Shown here: one piece after another, positions 1-7,236 of the stretch
How the letters are laid out: the number at the start of each line of letters is the position of its first letter
Position numbering within the stretch: position 1 is the stretch's first letter
Position numbers and translations under genes: made by a program
Source of the DNA: Candidatus Muiribacterium halophilum
Lineage (GTDB): Bacteria; Muiribacteriota; Muiribacteriia; Muiribacteriales; Muiribacteriaceae
DNA length: 9,976 nucleotides
Assembly (NCBI GenBank): GCA_023228995.1
Contig: JALOAD010000080.1
Span: 1 to 9,976, forward strand
Direction of reading: 5' to 3'
Notes under the pieces: model-generated
Database searches by the model: none
What the model was told of the DNA's origin: nothing
The model's input: the letters and a program-made list of their open reading frames with translations, nothing else

Positions 1-1
1 C

Positions 2-221
2 AAACCTAAAATCTTAGAAAGATCCAAAGTTAAAGATGTTTTATTATCGTTCCGTTAATACCTTTTCCAAAAGAAAAGACAAAGAATATAGCAAATGTAT
101 AAGTTTGTATATATTTTAATTTTCGGAAAAATCAAACTCAGAACTTAAAACAGAAGAGGAAATTGAAAAGCTTGAAAAAGAATTAAAAAATCCTAATTTG
201 TCAGACAATGGGAAATTATAA
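2..221 (+). pseudogene. Probable frameshifted gene remnant or error-rich 3' end of an upstream gene
   Basis: No intact gene covers the first 250 bases, but coding-like peptides read end to end if the frame is switched. Bases 2-58 read KPKILERSKVKDVLLSFR then stop. Bases 34-102 read in another frame and include VPLIPFPKEKTKNIANV. From 95 the reading MYKFVYILIF continues in a third segment. Bases 120-221 read a charged, coiled-coil-like stretch containing EEEIEKLEKELKN and end at TAA. Joining them needs about three single-base shifts near short A or T runs. This fits a decayed gene, or sequencing indels near a contig end. The rest of the window shows no such breaks. The product is not recognised, and the region could also be non-coding with chance open frames. 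Confidence 0.35.
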
Positions 222-256
222 ATTGAAAATCATAATTTAACTAAATTAAGTAATTA

Positions 257-721
257 ATGAACACATACAAATATTTAAGATTTAGAGTAAGAATACGAAA
301 AATATGTAAATTTTTAACTAAAAACATAAACAATAAAGTATATCTTAGTAGCTATGAGGAAAAAGGTATAAAATTGTGGAAATTACTACTCAGAGATGAA
401 ACAACCCACATGTCTTATTCAAGTTTAGATATAAGACAATTAAGTAAAGGTAATGTATTTATGACTTTTAAGCCAGATGGTATCACTTCTTACATATTAA
501 CAATTGTTAATATTTCTGATAACAATAAAAGCTTATTTGAATTACATATACCTGAAAAATATAGTAATAAAGTTTTACATTCTTTCGATTTTGAACATGA
601 AAAAAGAATGAATAAATTAGAAAGAGAAAAAAATCAAATAATTGAGACACATATAGATAAATTAATTCAAATTGAAGAAAGTAATCTAAAAAATAAAAAT
701 AATTTGGTTATATCAAAATAA
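257..721 (+). CDS. Hypothetical protein, 154 aa, basic N-terminus and charged helical tail
   Basis: I do not recognise this family. The N-terminal 20 residues are strongly basic (RFRVRIRK around residues 8-15). The middle (about 45-110) alternates hydrophobic and polar residues, as in a small beta-rich domain. Residues from about 115 onward are rich in E, K, N and Q and look like a long helix or coiled coil. No signal peptide or membrane segment is visible. The ATG at 257 follows an A-rich leader without a Shine-Dalgarno sequence, as at the other genes here. No good promoter lies just upstream, so it may be read from further left. Its last bases hold the -33 element of the next gene's promoter. 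Confidence 0.75.
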   Translation: MNTYKYLRFRVRIRKICKFLTKNINNKVYLSSYEEKGIKLWKLLLRDETTHMSYSSLDIRQLSKGNVFMTFKPDGITSYILTIVNISDNNKSLFELHIPEKYSNKVLHSFDFEHEKRMNKLEREKNQIIETHIDKLIQIEESNLKNKNNLVISK

Positions 722-734
722 ATAATTATATTTG
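704..734 (+). promoter_or_regulatory. Bacteroidota-type promoter for the VWA/metallopeptidase gene
   Basis: The -7 box TATATTTG lies at 727-734 and is followed by CAT. A TTG lies at 704-706, 20 bases upstream, inside the end of the previous gene. This matches the Bacteroidota consensus TTG plus TAnnTTTG. The start codon is about 30 bases downstream, after an A-rich leader. Confidence 0.75.
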
Positions 735-763
735 CATTATTAAATAAATTAAAAAAAGAATAA

Positions 764-2161
764 ATGACAATTAAGAACATTCATGAGAAATTATCTCTAT
801 CAATTAAAACAATGTTAATAGATATGAAAGTCAATCTACCTTTCTATGGTAGTTTTTGTTTACATATGAATTTCAAAGAACAAGACACAATTGGAACTTG
901 TGGAGTTAACATGACAGCTCAAGGTATGAATTTTTATTATAGTCCAACTTTCCTTGGAAAATTATCACAAAAAGAGGTAAATTTTGTGACGTTACATGAA
1001 GAATTCCACCTTTTATTTTCTCACCCAAAAAGAACTATATTAGGACAATATAATCATAAAATGGCAAATATAGCACAAGATATGATTATCAATCACATCA
1101 TTTGGCAAGATATTTCACATGATTTTATAGAAATACCAAAAGGTGATGATGGTAAGAATATGGCTCTATTTGTGCCAAAAGAATATGATGGTCCTCTTAT
1201 TTTTGAAGCTCTATATGAATGGTTAAGAGATGAAAAAGAAAAATGGGATAATAATAAAAGTGAAAATGGACAATGTCAAAGTTGTGAAGGAACTGGACAA
1301 AGTGAAGATGGTGGAAAATGTCCTGATTGTAATGGAACTGGTAATCAGGATGGTAAAGATTCAACTGGCAAACCTTCATATGGTCCTTATGGTAAAAATC
1401 CTAAAAATGAAGAGAGTAATCAAGGTAGTGGTAAAGATGATAATAATATGGATACTTGGTCTAAGGAACAAATTTTCCAAGATATGGAAAATGGTACAGG
1501 TGAATACTTAGATAAGCATATAGGAGATGAAATTCCTAAAGAATTAAGAGATTCAATAGTTAGAGACACAATCGAAAATATTAAATCAAGAGGTATCTCA
1601 GCTGGAAATTTAGAAGAAACTTTACAAAAACTTAGAAAGAAAAGAAAAGATTATCTTTCAGAAATCAAAAGAGCTGTATCTAATATAGTATTTGGTACAG
1701 TTAAACAAAAAACTATAATAAAACCAAATAGAAGACAAATTTCTGGTATAAAAGGTAAAAGAAAAACCAAAAATAAAATCAATGTAATTTTAGATGTTAG
1801 TGGATCTATGTGTAATGAATTCGAAAAAGTATTAAGCTATATATATAAAAATAATGTAGAAGTTAATATGATTCAAGCAGATACCCAAGTAACCGCAATT
1901 GATAAAATTAAAAATACTAAAAAAATAGAAAGTCTAAAAATCAAAGGTTTGGGTGGTACTACTCTTATGCCAGCAGTTGATTATGTAGTTGAAAATTGTA
2001 ACCAATACAACACAGCAATTTTAACAGATGGGTATACAGATACATTGTATTTAGATAAACTAAAAGGTAAAGTTTTGATTTTAACTACCGGATGTGAATG
2101 CCCAATTGCAAGTGGTAAAGATAAAGTAAAACAAATTGTAATTGATACAAGTTATAATTAA
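764..2161 (+). CDS. VWA protein with putative metallopeptidase domain and DnaJ-type zinc insert (DUF2201-like)
   Basis: The 465-residue protein has three parts. Residues about 10-130 resemble the putative metallopeptidase domain found in front of VWA domains: H78-E-E-F-H82-x4-H87 gives an HExxH site, and D106 in NIAQDMIIN is a likely third ligand. Residues 171-193 hold two CxxCxGxG repeats (CQSCEGTG and CPDCNGTG), enough for one DnaJ-type zinc site, followed by a G/N/D-rich linker. Residues about 337-465 are a von Willebrand A domain with the MIDAS motif DVSGS at 344-348, a GGTT around 397-400 and TDG at 421-423. Such proteins usually partner a MoxR-type AAA+ ATPase, and one is encoded at 6096-7220. 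The role is inferred to be metal-dependent remodelling or maturation of a protein complex. Peptidase activity is not proven. It has its own promoter and terminator. Confidence 0.9.
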   Translation: MTIKNIHEKLSLSIKTMLIDMKVNLPFYGSFCLHMNFKEQDTIGTCGVNMTAQGMNFYYSPTFLGKLSQKEVNFVTLHEEFHLLFSHPKRTILGQYNHKMANIAQDMIINHIIWQDISHDFIEIPKGDDGKNMALFVPKEYDGPLIFEALYEWLRDEKEKWDNNKSENGQCQSCEGTGQSEDGGKCPDCNGTGNQDGKDSTGKPSYGPYGKNPKNEESNQGSGKDDNNMDTWSKEQIFQDMENGTGEYLDKHIGDEIPKELRDSIVRDTIENIKSRGISAGNLEETLQKLRKKRKDYLSEIKRAVSNIVFGTVKQKTIIKPNRRQISGIKGKRKTKNKINVILDVSGSMCNEFEKVLSYIYKNNVEVNMIQADTQVTAIDKIKNTKKIESLKIKGLGGTTLMPAVDYVVENCNQYNTAILTDGYTDTLYLDKLKGKVLILTTGCECPIASGKDKVKQIVIDTSYN

Positions 2162-2183
2162 TGTAAATTTAATGGTTAAAATT

Positions 2184-2212
2184 AAAAAGCAATGTATATG
2201 CATTGCTTTTTT
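2184..2212. terminator. Bidirectional intrinsic terminator between convergent genes
   Basis: AAAAAGCAATG at 2184-2194 pairs perfectly with CATTGCTTTTT at 2201-2211 around a 6-base loop. The A run on one side and T run on the other make it work on both strands. It ends the + strand VWA gene and overlaps the stop codon (2211-2213) of the minus-strand gene. Confidence 0.85.
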
Positions 2213-2462
2213 AATATTCTAATTTAGTAACATTTTTAATATCTACATTATATAATTTACCTTCAAATTCAATAGTAATCAATGAATCATCATCTATATC
2301 TATAACTCTTAATGGTACGTCACCACTAATAACAAGGTCTTTTACTATGTCGGAATATATATAGCCATTGGCTTTTATGGTGGATATTATATCTTCACGA
2401 TTAATTAATGATCCTTCTACATTATTATTCTTAAAATCCTCAAACAATCTTAAATATATCAT
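2211..2462 (-). CDS. Small hypothetical protein with N-terminal LRLFEDF motif
   Basis: This 83-residue protein is the only minus-strand gene I accept. It begins MIYLRLFEDF, followed by a polar stretch. Residues about 49-80 alternate in a beta pattern (VPLRVIDIDDDSLITIEF), as in a small barrel domain. From memory, short N-termini of the form YLKLFEEF recur in unrelated proteins of large phages, but I cannot verify that here. It converges on the VWA gene with a shared terminator and diverges from the CCA-enzyme gene, whose promoter sits about 40 bases before its start. A weak minus-strand promoter match overlaps that element. Function unknown. Confidence 0.7.
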   Translation of the reverse strand: MIYLRLFEDFKNNNVEGSLINREDIISTIKANGYIYSDIVKDLVISGDVPLRVIDIDDDSLITIEFEGKLYNVDIKNVTKLEY

Positions 2463-2479
2463 AAATCTATATATTAATT

Positions 2480-2509
2480 TTGGTAATTGAAAAATCTTTT
2501 ATATATTTG
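2480..2509 (+). promoter_or_regulatory. Bacteroidota-type promoter for the CCA-adding enzyme gene
   Basis: TATATTTG lies at 2502-2509, followed by C. A TTG at 2480-2482 is 19 bases upstream. The element decides the start of the next gene: the in-frame TTG at 2480 is the -33 box itself, so translation must begin later, at the ATG at 2525. Confidence 0.8.
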
Positions 2510-2524
2510 CAAATAAAAAGAAAT

Positions 2525-3631
2525 ATGATAAACTACATACCAGATAGCATCAAAACATTACATAAGATTTTCACTGAGAATGGATATAAATTATACTTAG
2601 TAGGTGGATCTGTTCGTGATTTTATTATTGGCACAACACCAAAAGATTTTGATTTAGCTACTGATGCAACTCCAGATCAAATTATTCAGATAGTATCTGA
2701 TTATAAAACAAATTTACAAGGTAAAGCTTTTGGGGTTGTTGTAGTAACTCCTGATGATTATCCTGAAGGTTATGAGATAGCAACATTTAGAGAAGATATA
2801 TACAATGAAACATTAGGAGAAACCAGATTCCCAACAGTTAAATACTCTACCATTGAAAATGATTGTTTAAGAAGAGATTTGAGTATAAATGCTTTATATT
2901 ATGATTTAGAAACCAAACAAGTAATTGATTTAGTAAATGGTATAGAAGATATTAATAATAGAGTCATTAAATTTGTTGGGATAGCTGAACAAAGAATTAT
3001 TGAAGATCCTCTTAGAATTTTAAGATGTTTAAGATTTTCCACAAGATTTGGTTATGATATAGATATTAATAACAAAAAAGAAATATCTAAACATAGTCAT
3101 ATGTTATCTATAATAAGTAGAGAACGTATATTTGATGAAATTAAAAAAACTTATAAACAATCTATAAATTTCAAAGAATATTTAGACTTAATAACTGAAT
3201 TAAATTTATGGAAAGATATTTTTAATGATGTAACTATAAATACAGATGTAATTGAAACAAATTCTATTGTTACATATCTAACAAATTTATTTAGATATGA
3301 AAAAATCTCCATATTGGAAGAAAGATTTCCAAAATTTACTATAGATAATGATACTTCGAATAAAATATTATTTTTATTATCATTAAATATAATTAATGCA
3401 AATAATGTATTTGATTTATATAAGAAAAAACAACAATATAAAATAGATAATAATCTATTAATTGAGTGGTTTCGTATATCTGATAATAAAACAATTAATG
3501 CTAAAAAATTCTTAAAATATACACCAACTACTATAACTAAAAATTTAATTGAACTTGGATACAATAATAAAGAATTAGGAATTAAAATTAGAGAAATAGA
3601 AACTAAAAAATTCATAGAAATAAAAATCTAA
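2525..3631 (+). CDS. cca: CCA-adding enzyme (tRNA nucleotidyltransferase, class II poly(A) polymerase family)
   Basis: This enzyme family adds or repairs the 3' CCA end of tRNAs using CTP and ATP. From the ATG at 2525 the protein has 368 residues. The nucleotidyltransferase head shows LVGGSVRD at 25-32, the catalytic DFD at 41-43 inside DFDLAT, the RRDLSINAL motif at 116-124 that helps choose the nucleotide, and EDPLRILRCLRF at 160-171. The C-terminal half is poorly conserved and helical, as is usual. An upstream in-frame TTG would add 15 residues but lies inside the promoter. The member could instead be a poly(A) polymerase or an A- or CC-only enzyme, since sequence alone does not separate these well. 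It is probably co-transcribed with the next gene, 25 bases downstream. In a phage it may keep host or phage tRNAs functional. Confidence 0.9.
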   Translation: MINYIPDSIKTLHKIFTENGYKLYLVGGSVRDFIIGTTPKDFDLATDATPDQIIQIVSDYKTNLQGKAFGVVVVTPDDYPEGYEIATFREDIYNETLGETRFPTVKYSTIENDCLRRDLSINALYYDLETKQVIDLVNGIEDINNRVIKFVGIAEQRIIEDPLRILRCLRFSTRFGYDIDINNKKEISKHSHMLSIISRERIFDEIKKTYKQSINFKEYLDLITELNLWKDIFNDVTINTDVIETNSIVTYLTNLFRYEKISILEERFPKFTIDNDTSNKILFLLSLNIINANNVFDLYKKKQQYKIDNNLLIEWFRISDNKTINAKKFLKYTPTTITKNLIELGYNNKELGIKIREIETKKFIEIKI

Positions 3632-3656
3632 TATATAAGAAAAAAATATAAAAAAT

Positions 3657-3926
3657 ATGGAATTGTGTAAATATTATAGCCTATATGAATGTTATGATAA
3701 AAAAATAGTTAAAAGAAAACTAGGCAAATTAGAAAAAGAAGGTAAAATTGAATATTCAATTGATGGAGATAAAATTAAAATAGAAGACATTGATTTACAA
3801 TTGAATGAAATCAATGAATTGATTAATTTTTTTGAAAAAAATGATGTAGTAGAATATCCATATGGATTTGATGATGAAGATTATGATTTAGATGATGAAT
3901 ATAATTATTATTTAGATGAAGATTAA
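3657..3926 (+). CDS. Small protein with very acidic, tyrosine-rich C-terminus
   Basis: This 89-residue protein is not recognised. Residues 15-48 are basic then mixed (KRKLGKLEKEGKIEYSIDG) and weakly recall the helix-plus-wing part of a winged-helix fold. A short helix follows (about 46-61). The last 28 residues are almost all D, E and Y with no basic residue (FDDEDYDLDDEYNYY). It has no promoter of its own and starts 25 bases after the CCA enzyme gene, so the two are probably one transcript. The tail could bind a basic partner or mimic nucleic acid, but that is only a guess from composition. Confidence 0.7.
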   Translation: MELCKYYSLYECYDKKIVKRKLGKLEKEGKIEYSIDGDKIKIEDIDLQLNEINELINFFEKNDVVEYPYGFDDEDYDLDDEYNYYLDED

Positions 3927-3928
3927 TT

Positions 3929-3958
3929 TTGTCATTTAAGAAAATAGATGTATATTTG
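3929..3958 (+). promoter_or_regulatory. Bacteroidota-type promoter for the DUF2779-like nuclease gene
   Basis: TATATTTG at 3951-3958 sits inside the 13-mer TGTATATTTGCAT (3949-3961), which occurs identically at two other promoters in the window. The TTG at 3929-3931 is 19 bases upstream. The start codon is about 20 bases downstream. Confidence 0.8.
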
Positions 3959-3980
3959 CATTTGATAAACATGAATAAAT

Positions 3981-5999
3981 ATGAATAGATCAAAATATTT
4001 TACTAAATCTACCTTCAAGGAAGGTTTAGATTGTATAACCAAGTTATATTATACAAATAATAAAGAATATAATAATTCAGCAAATGATGATTCTTTTCTC
4101 GAAGAATTGGCCAATGGTGGTTTTCAAATTGGTGAATTAGCTAAATACTTATTTGTTAATAATCCAGATAATGAAAATATAACTATTAAAAATTTAACTA
4201 ATGAGGAAGCTGTTATAGAAACCTCAGAAAGATTAAAAAATGATTGTGTTATAGCAGAGGCTGCTTTCTTAATAGATAAATTCTATATAAGGGCAGATAT
4301 TATTAAAAAAGAAGGTAAAACCTTAAAATTATATGAAGTAAAAGCAAAATCAATAGATGGGATCAGAGAAGACTCAAACTCATTTATATCATATAAAGGT
4401 AAAGCAAATGAATGTGTAAAATCAGAATGGTCACCATATTTATATGATATAGCTTTTCAAAAATATGTAATAGAAAAAGCTTACCCTGATTATAAAGTAG
4501 AAGCCAATATCATATTAGCTGATAAAAGTAAAAAAGTAACTATTAATAACTTAAACCAATATTTTCAAATTAATAAAAATGGTTATATGGTTGATATAAT
4601 CACACCAAAAAATATATCAGCAAATGACCTTGGTGTTATACCATTGGCTATTATTAATGTTGATGAAATAGTTAATGATATTCAAAACAAATATAAAGTC
4701 CCTAAACACAATATGGATTTTATTGATTTTATTAACTATGCTAAAGATATTTACTTAAATAGAAAAAAGATATATACACCAGTATCTACTAAATGTAAAT
4801 CTTGTACATATAATAATAAAAATTCAGATTTGAAAAGTGGATTTTATGAATGTTGGAAAAATCATACAAATTATAGTGATGAATTATTGAAAAAACCATT
4901 GGCTATTGAATTATGGAATGGTAGAGTAGATAAAATGTTATCTAAAGGACAATTTTTATTAGAAAATATTAATGAAGAAGATGTAAAAAGTAGTAAACCA
5001 GAACCAGAAAAAAATGGATTAACTAACTTTCAAAGAAAATGGTTACAAATAACCAAAGCAAAAAATAATGATAATTCTTATTATTTTGATAGTGAAGGAT
5101 TTTTAAGTGAGGTTAATAAATGGAATTATCCACTACATCTAATAGATTTTGAAACATCAACTGTTGCTTTACCTTTTCACAAAGGAACTTCTCCTTATCA
5201 AGGAATTGCTTTTCAATTTAGTCACCATGTTTTACATGAAGATGGAAAAATAGAGCACAAGGATCAATATATTCATTTTGAAAAAGGAGTTTATCCTAAT
5301 TTAGACTTCATCAGAACATTGAAAAAAAGTTTATCTTCAGATAATGGAACTATATTTAGATATCATAATCATGAAAATAATTATCTAAGAATGATATATG
5401 ATCAAATAGTAGATGGTGAAATTGGTGAAATTGAACAAAATGAAAAAACTGAACTATTAAATTTCATTGATAATATTACTAAATATAAAATAACACCAAA
5501 AGATAAAGATTACACATATGGTGATAGATGTATGGTAGATCTATATGAAATAGTAAAAGATTTTTACTATTCACCAAGTACTAATGGTAAAATTAGTATC
5601 AAAAATATACTACCAGCTATTCTAAATGATTGTGAAGAATTGAGGAATAAATATAGTAAAGGTGGATTATATGGTAAAGAATTAGAAATAAAAAGTCTAA
5701 ATTTTGATGACCATGTTTGGTTACAAGAAGAATTTAATAATAATCCATATAAAACTCTACCAGTTATATCAGATATTAATTTAGATGATAATATAGAGGA
5801 AGATGATGAGTTCAATTCAATTGCTGATGGTGGAGCTGCCTTGATTGCTTATAACTATCTACAATATTCCCATATTAATGAAGAAAAGAGGGTAGCTATG
5901 AGAAATGGTCTATTTAGATATTGTGAATTAGATACAATGGCTATGGTGATGATATTGGAAGCTATGTTGTTATGGAGTGGAAAAAATCAAAAATGTTAA
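3981..5999 (+). CDS. DUF2779-type protein: Cas4/RecB-like nuclease fused to a DEDD-type exonuclease domain
   Basis: The 672-residue protein has two nuclease-like halves. The N-terminal half looks like a Cas4/RecB PD-(D/E)XK domain: C18 in the early FKEGLDCITKLYY segment, D106, then E119-V-K121 in LYEVKAKS. C272-x-x-C275 and C291 complete the four-cysteine pattern that holds a 4Fe-4S cluster in Cas4 and AddB. The C-terminal half matches DUF2779: HLIDFET with D389 and E391, a conserved G402-TSPYQGIAFQFSHH stretch, D520, SIKNILPAIL at 539-548, and YCELDTMAMV with Y647 and D651. That pattern resembles a DEDDy 3'-5' exonuclease fold. The family's biological role is not established as far as I know. 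It has its own promoter. An ATG at 3971 opens only a five-codon frame, so 3981 is the start. Confidence 0.85.
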   Translation: MNRSKYFTKSTFKEGLDCITKLYYTNNKEYNNSANDDSFLEELANGGFQIGELAKYLFVNNPDNENITIKNLTNEEAVIETSERLKNDCVIAEAAFLIDKFYIRADIIKKEGKTLKLYEVKAKSIDGIREDSNSFISYKGKANECVKSEWSPYLYDIAFQKYVIEKAYPDYKVEANIILADKSKKVTINNLNQYFQINKNGYMVDIITPKNISANDLGVIPLAIINVDEIVNDIQNKYKVPKHNMDFIDFINYAKDIYLNRKKIYTPVSTKCKSCTYNNKNSDLKSGFYECWKNHTNYSDELLKKPLAIELWNGRVDKMLSKGQFLLENINEEDVKSSKPEPEKNGLTNFQRKWLQITKAKNNDNSYYFDSEGFLSEVNKWNYPLHLIDFETSTVALPFHKGTSPYQGIAFQFSHHVLHEDGKIEHKDQYIHFEKGVYPNLDFIRTLKKSLSSDNGTIFRYHNHENNYLRMIYDQIVDGEIGEIEQNEKTELLNFIDNITKYKITPKDKDYTYGDRCMVDLYEIVKDFYYSPSTNGKISIKNILPAILNDCEELRNKYSKGGLYGKELEIKSLNFDDHVWLQEEFNNNPYKTLPVISDINLDDNIEEDDEFNSIADGGAALIAYNYLQYSHINEEKRVAMRNGLFRYCELDTMAMVMILEAMLLWSGKNQKC

Positions 6000-6036
6000 T
6001 TATTTGTAAAAATTAGATAGAACAAAAAAAATGATG

Positions 6037-6044
6037 TATATTTG
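6037..6044 (+). promoter_or_regulatory. Bacteroidota-type promoter for the AAA+ ATPase gene
   Basis: TATATTTG at 6037-6044 lies in an exact copy of TGTATATTTGCAT (6035-6047). No good TTG lies at the usual distance; TTAG at 6013-6016 is the nearest weak match. The box is flanked by a TGATG...CATCA inverted repeat, not seen at the other copies. The start codon is about 50 bases downstream, the longest leader among the strong promoters here. Confidence 0.7.
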
Positions 6045-6095
6045 CATCACAAATAAATAAAGAAATCATTAATTATTAAACATAAATAAAAAATT

Positions 6096-7220
6096 ATGCA
6101 AAATTCAAAAGAAATGCCAGTTAAAATGAAAGAAAATCTTAAAAAATTATCTCCAAGAGAACAAAAATATTTCTCTATAATGTGGGCTAAATATGGTGTT
6201 CTATACATAACTGCTAAACCTGGAGTAGCTAAATCTGCTATTGCTAAAAATATCGCAGATAAAATGGGGTTTAACTACAAAGACATCAGATTATCACAAG
6301 CTGATGAAACTGACTTAGGTATGTACCCTTATCTATCAGATGTTGATCATGTAGATAAAAAAGTAAAATGTTTGGATTTTGTAATCCCAAGATGGGCAGT
6401 AAATTCTAATTCACATCCTACTATTATTCACTTTGAAGAATTAAATAGAGCAAATCAACAAGTACGTAATGCTGCACTACAGATATTACTTGAAAGACAA
6501 ATTGGTACAGATTTCACTTTCAATGATAATGTATTAATGATTGCTTCTGGAAACTTGGGAGATGATGACATGACTGATGTTGAAGAATTTGATGCCGCCT
6601 TAAATAATCGTTTAATTCATATTGAACACACATTGGGTGTAGATGAATGGTTAGAAAATTTTGCAACCAACAATTGTCATTCAATTGTTACTAACTTTAT
6701 CAAAGCATACCCAGATAAACTATATATCAATCCAGATGATAATACAAAAGCTTATGCAACTCCAAGATCTTGGACAATGTTATCTGAGTTTATTATAGCT
6801 AATTATGGAAAAGATTCAAGTCCTTCTGAATTTTTACCAATTTTAAGAGAAGTAGCAAGTGGTTATATTGGTAACACATCTGTCAATTTCATTAGATATT
6901 GCCAAGACTCAATGAACTTATCAATTAAAGATGTTTTAGAACGTTTTGATGAAATCAAAACTTCTCTTAAAAAATACCAAAGAGATAAAACATCCGAATT
7001 ACTAATGTCCTTAAAAGATATAGAAGTTGATAACTTAAAAGATTATCAAATTGAGAATGTTATCAAATTTTTGAAGGTTGTATCTGCTGAAGAAAGAACA
7101 GATTATCTATTATATATGGTAGATAATAGTCCAAGTGAATTTACAGAAAATGCCAAACACATTTTACTATCTTTCAAAAAAGAATTATCTGAAATTAAAA
7201 AGATTAATAAAAAAGAATAA
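6096..7220 (+). CDS. MoxR-like AAA+ ATPase
   Basis: MoxR ATPases use ATP to remodel or activate protein complexes, usually with a VWA-domain partner. The 374-residue protein shows a P-loop KPGVAKSAIAK (41-51), where the second glycine of the usual GxGKS is alanine. The Walker B region IIHFEELNRA (110-119) is followed by QVRNAALQILLER (122-134), the typical MoxR helix. Sensor 1 is IASGN (149-153), and NNRLIHIE (170-177) carries the likely arginine finger R172. The Walker B aspartate position reads glutamate (E114-E115). The C-terminal third is helical and ends in a Lys-rich tail. The natural partner is the VWA/metallopeptidase protein at 764-2161. It has its own promoter and is followed by a hairpin terminator. 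Confidence 0.88.
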   Translation: MQNSKEMPVKMKENLKKLSPREQKYFSIMWAKYGVLYITAKPGVAKSAIAKNIADKMGFNYKDIRLSQADETDLGMYPYLSDVDHVDKKVKCLDFVIPRWAVNSNSHPTIIHFEELNRANQQVRNAALQILLERQIGTDFTFNDNVLMIASGNLGDDDMTDVEEFDAALNNRLIHIEHTLGVDEWLENFATNNCHSIVTNFIKAYPDKLYINPDDNTKAYATPRSWTMLSEFIIANYGKDSSPSEFLPILREVASGYIGNTSVNFIRYCQDSMNLSIKDVLERFDEIKTSLKKYQRDKTSELLMSLKDIEVDNLKDYQIENVIKFLKVVSAEERTDYLLYMVDNSPSEFTENAKHILLSFKKELSEIKKINKKE

Positions 7221-7236
7221 TTTATAAAACAACTTC

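Noticed and set aside
100-107. TAAGTTTG as a promoter for the 257 gene
   Set aside because: It fits TAnnTTTG but lacks a TTG upstream and the following C, lies 150 bases from the start codon, and falls inside the coding-like fragments.
1197-1511. Overlapping open frames on both strands inside the VWA gene
   Set aside because: They are shadows of the G/N/D-rich linker; composition is biased and no domain or promoter supports them.
2480-2524. In-frame TTG start adding 15 residues to the CCA-adding enzyme
   Set aside because: The stretch contains the -33 and -7 promoter boxes, so it lies upstream of or at the transcription start; the ATG at 2525 matches the family start.
3151-3615. Minus-strand open frame of 154 codons opposite the CCA-adding enzyme
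   Set aside because: It is antisense to a clear gene; its Leu/Ile/Ser-rich text is what A-rich coding DNA gives in reverse.
3971-3988. ATG at 3971 as an alternative start or a leader peptide
   Set aside because: It opens only five codons, out of frame with the nuclease gene, and shows no leader-peptide feature.
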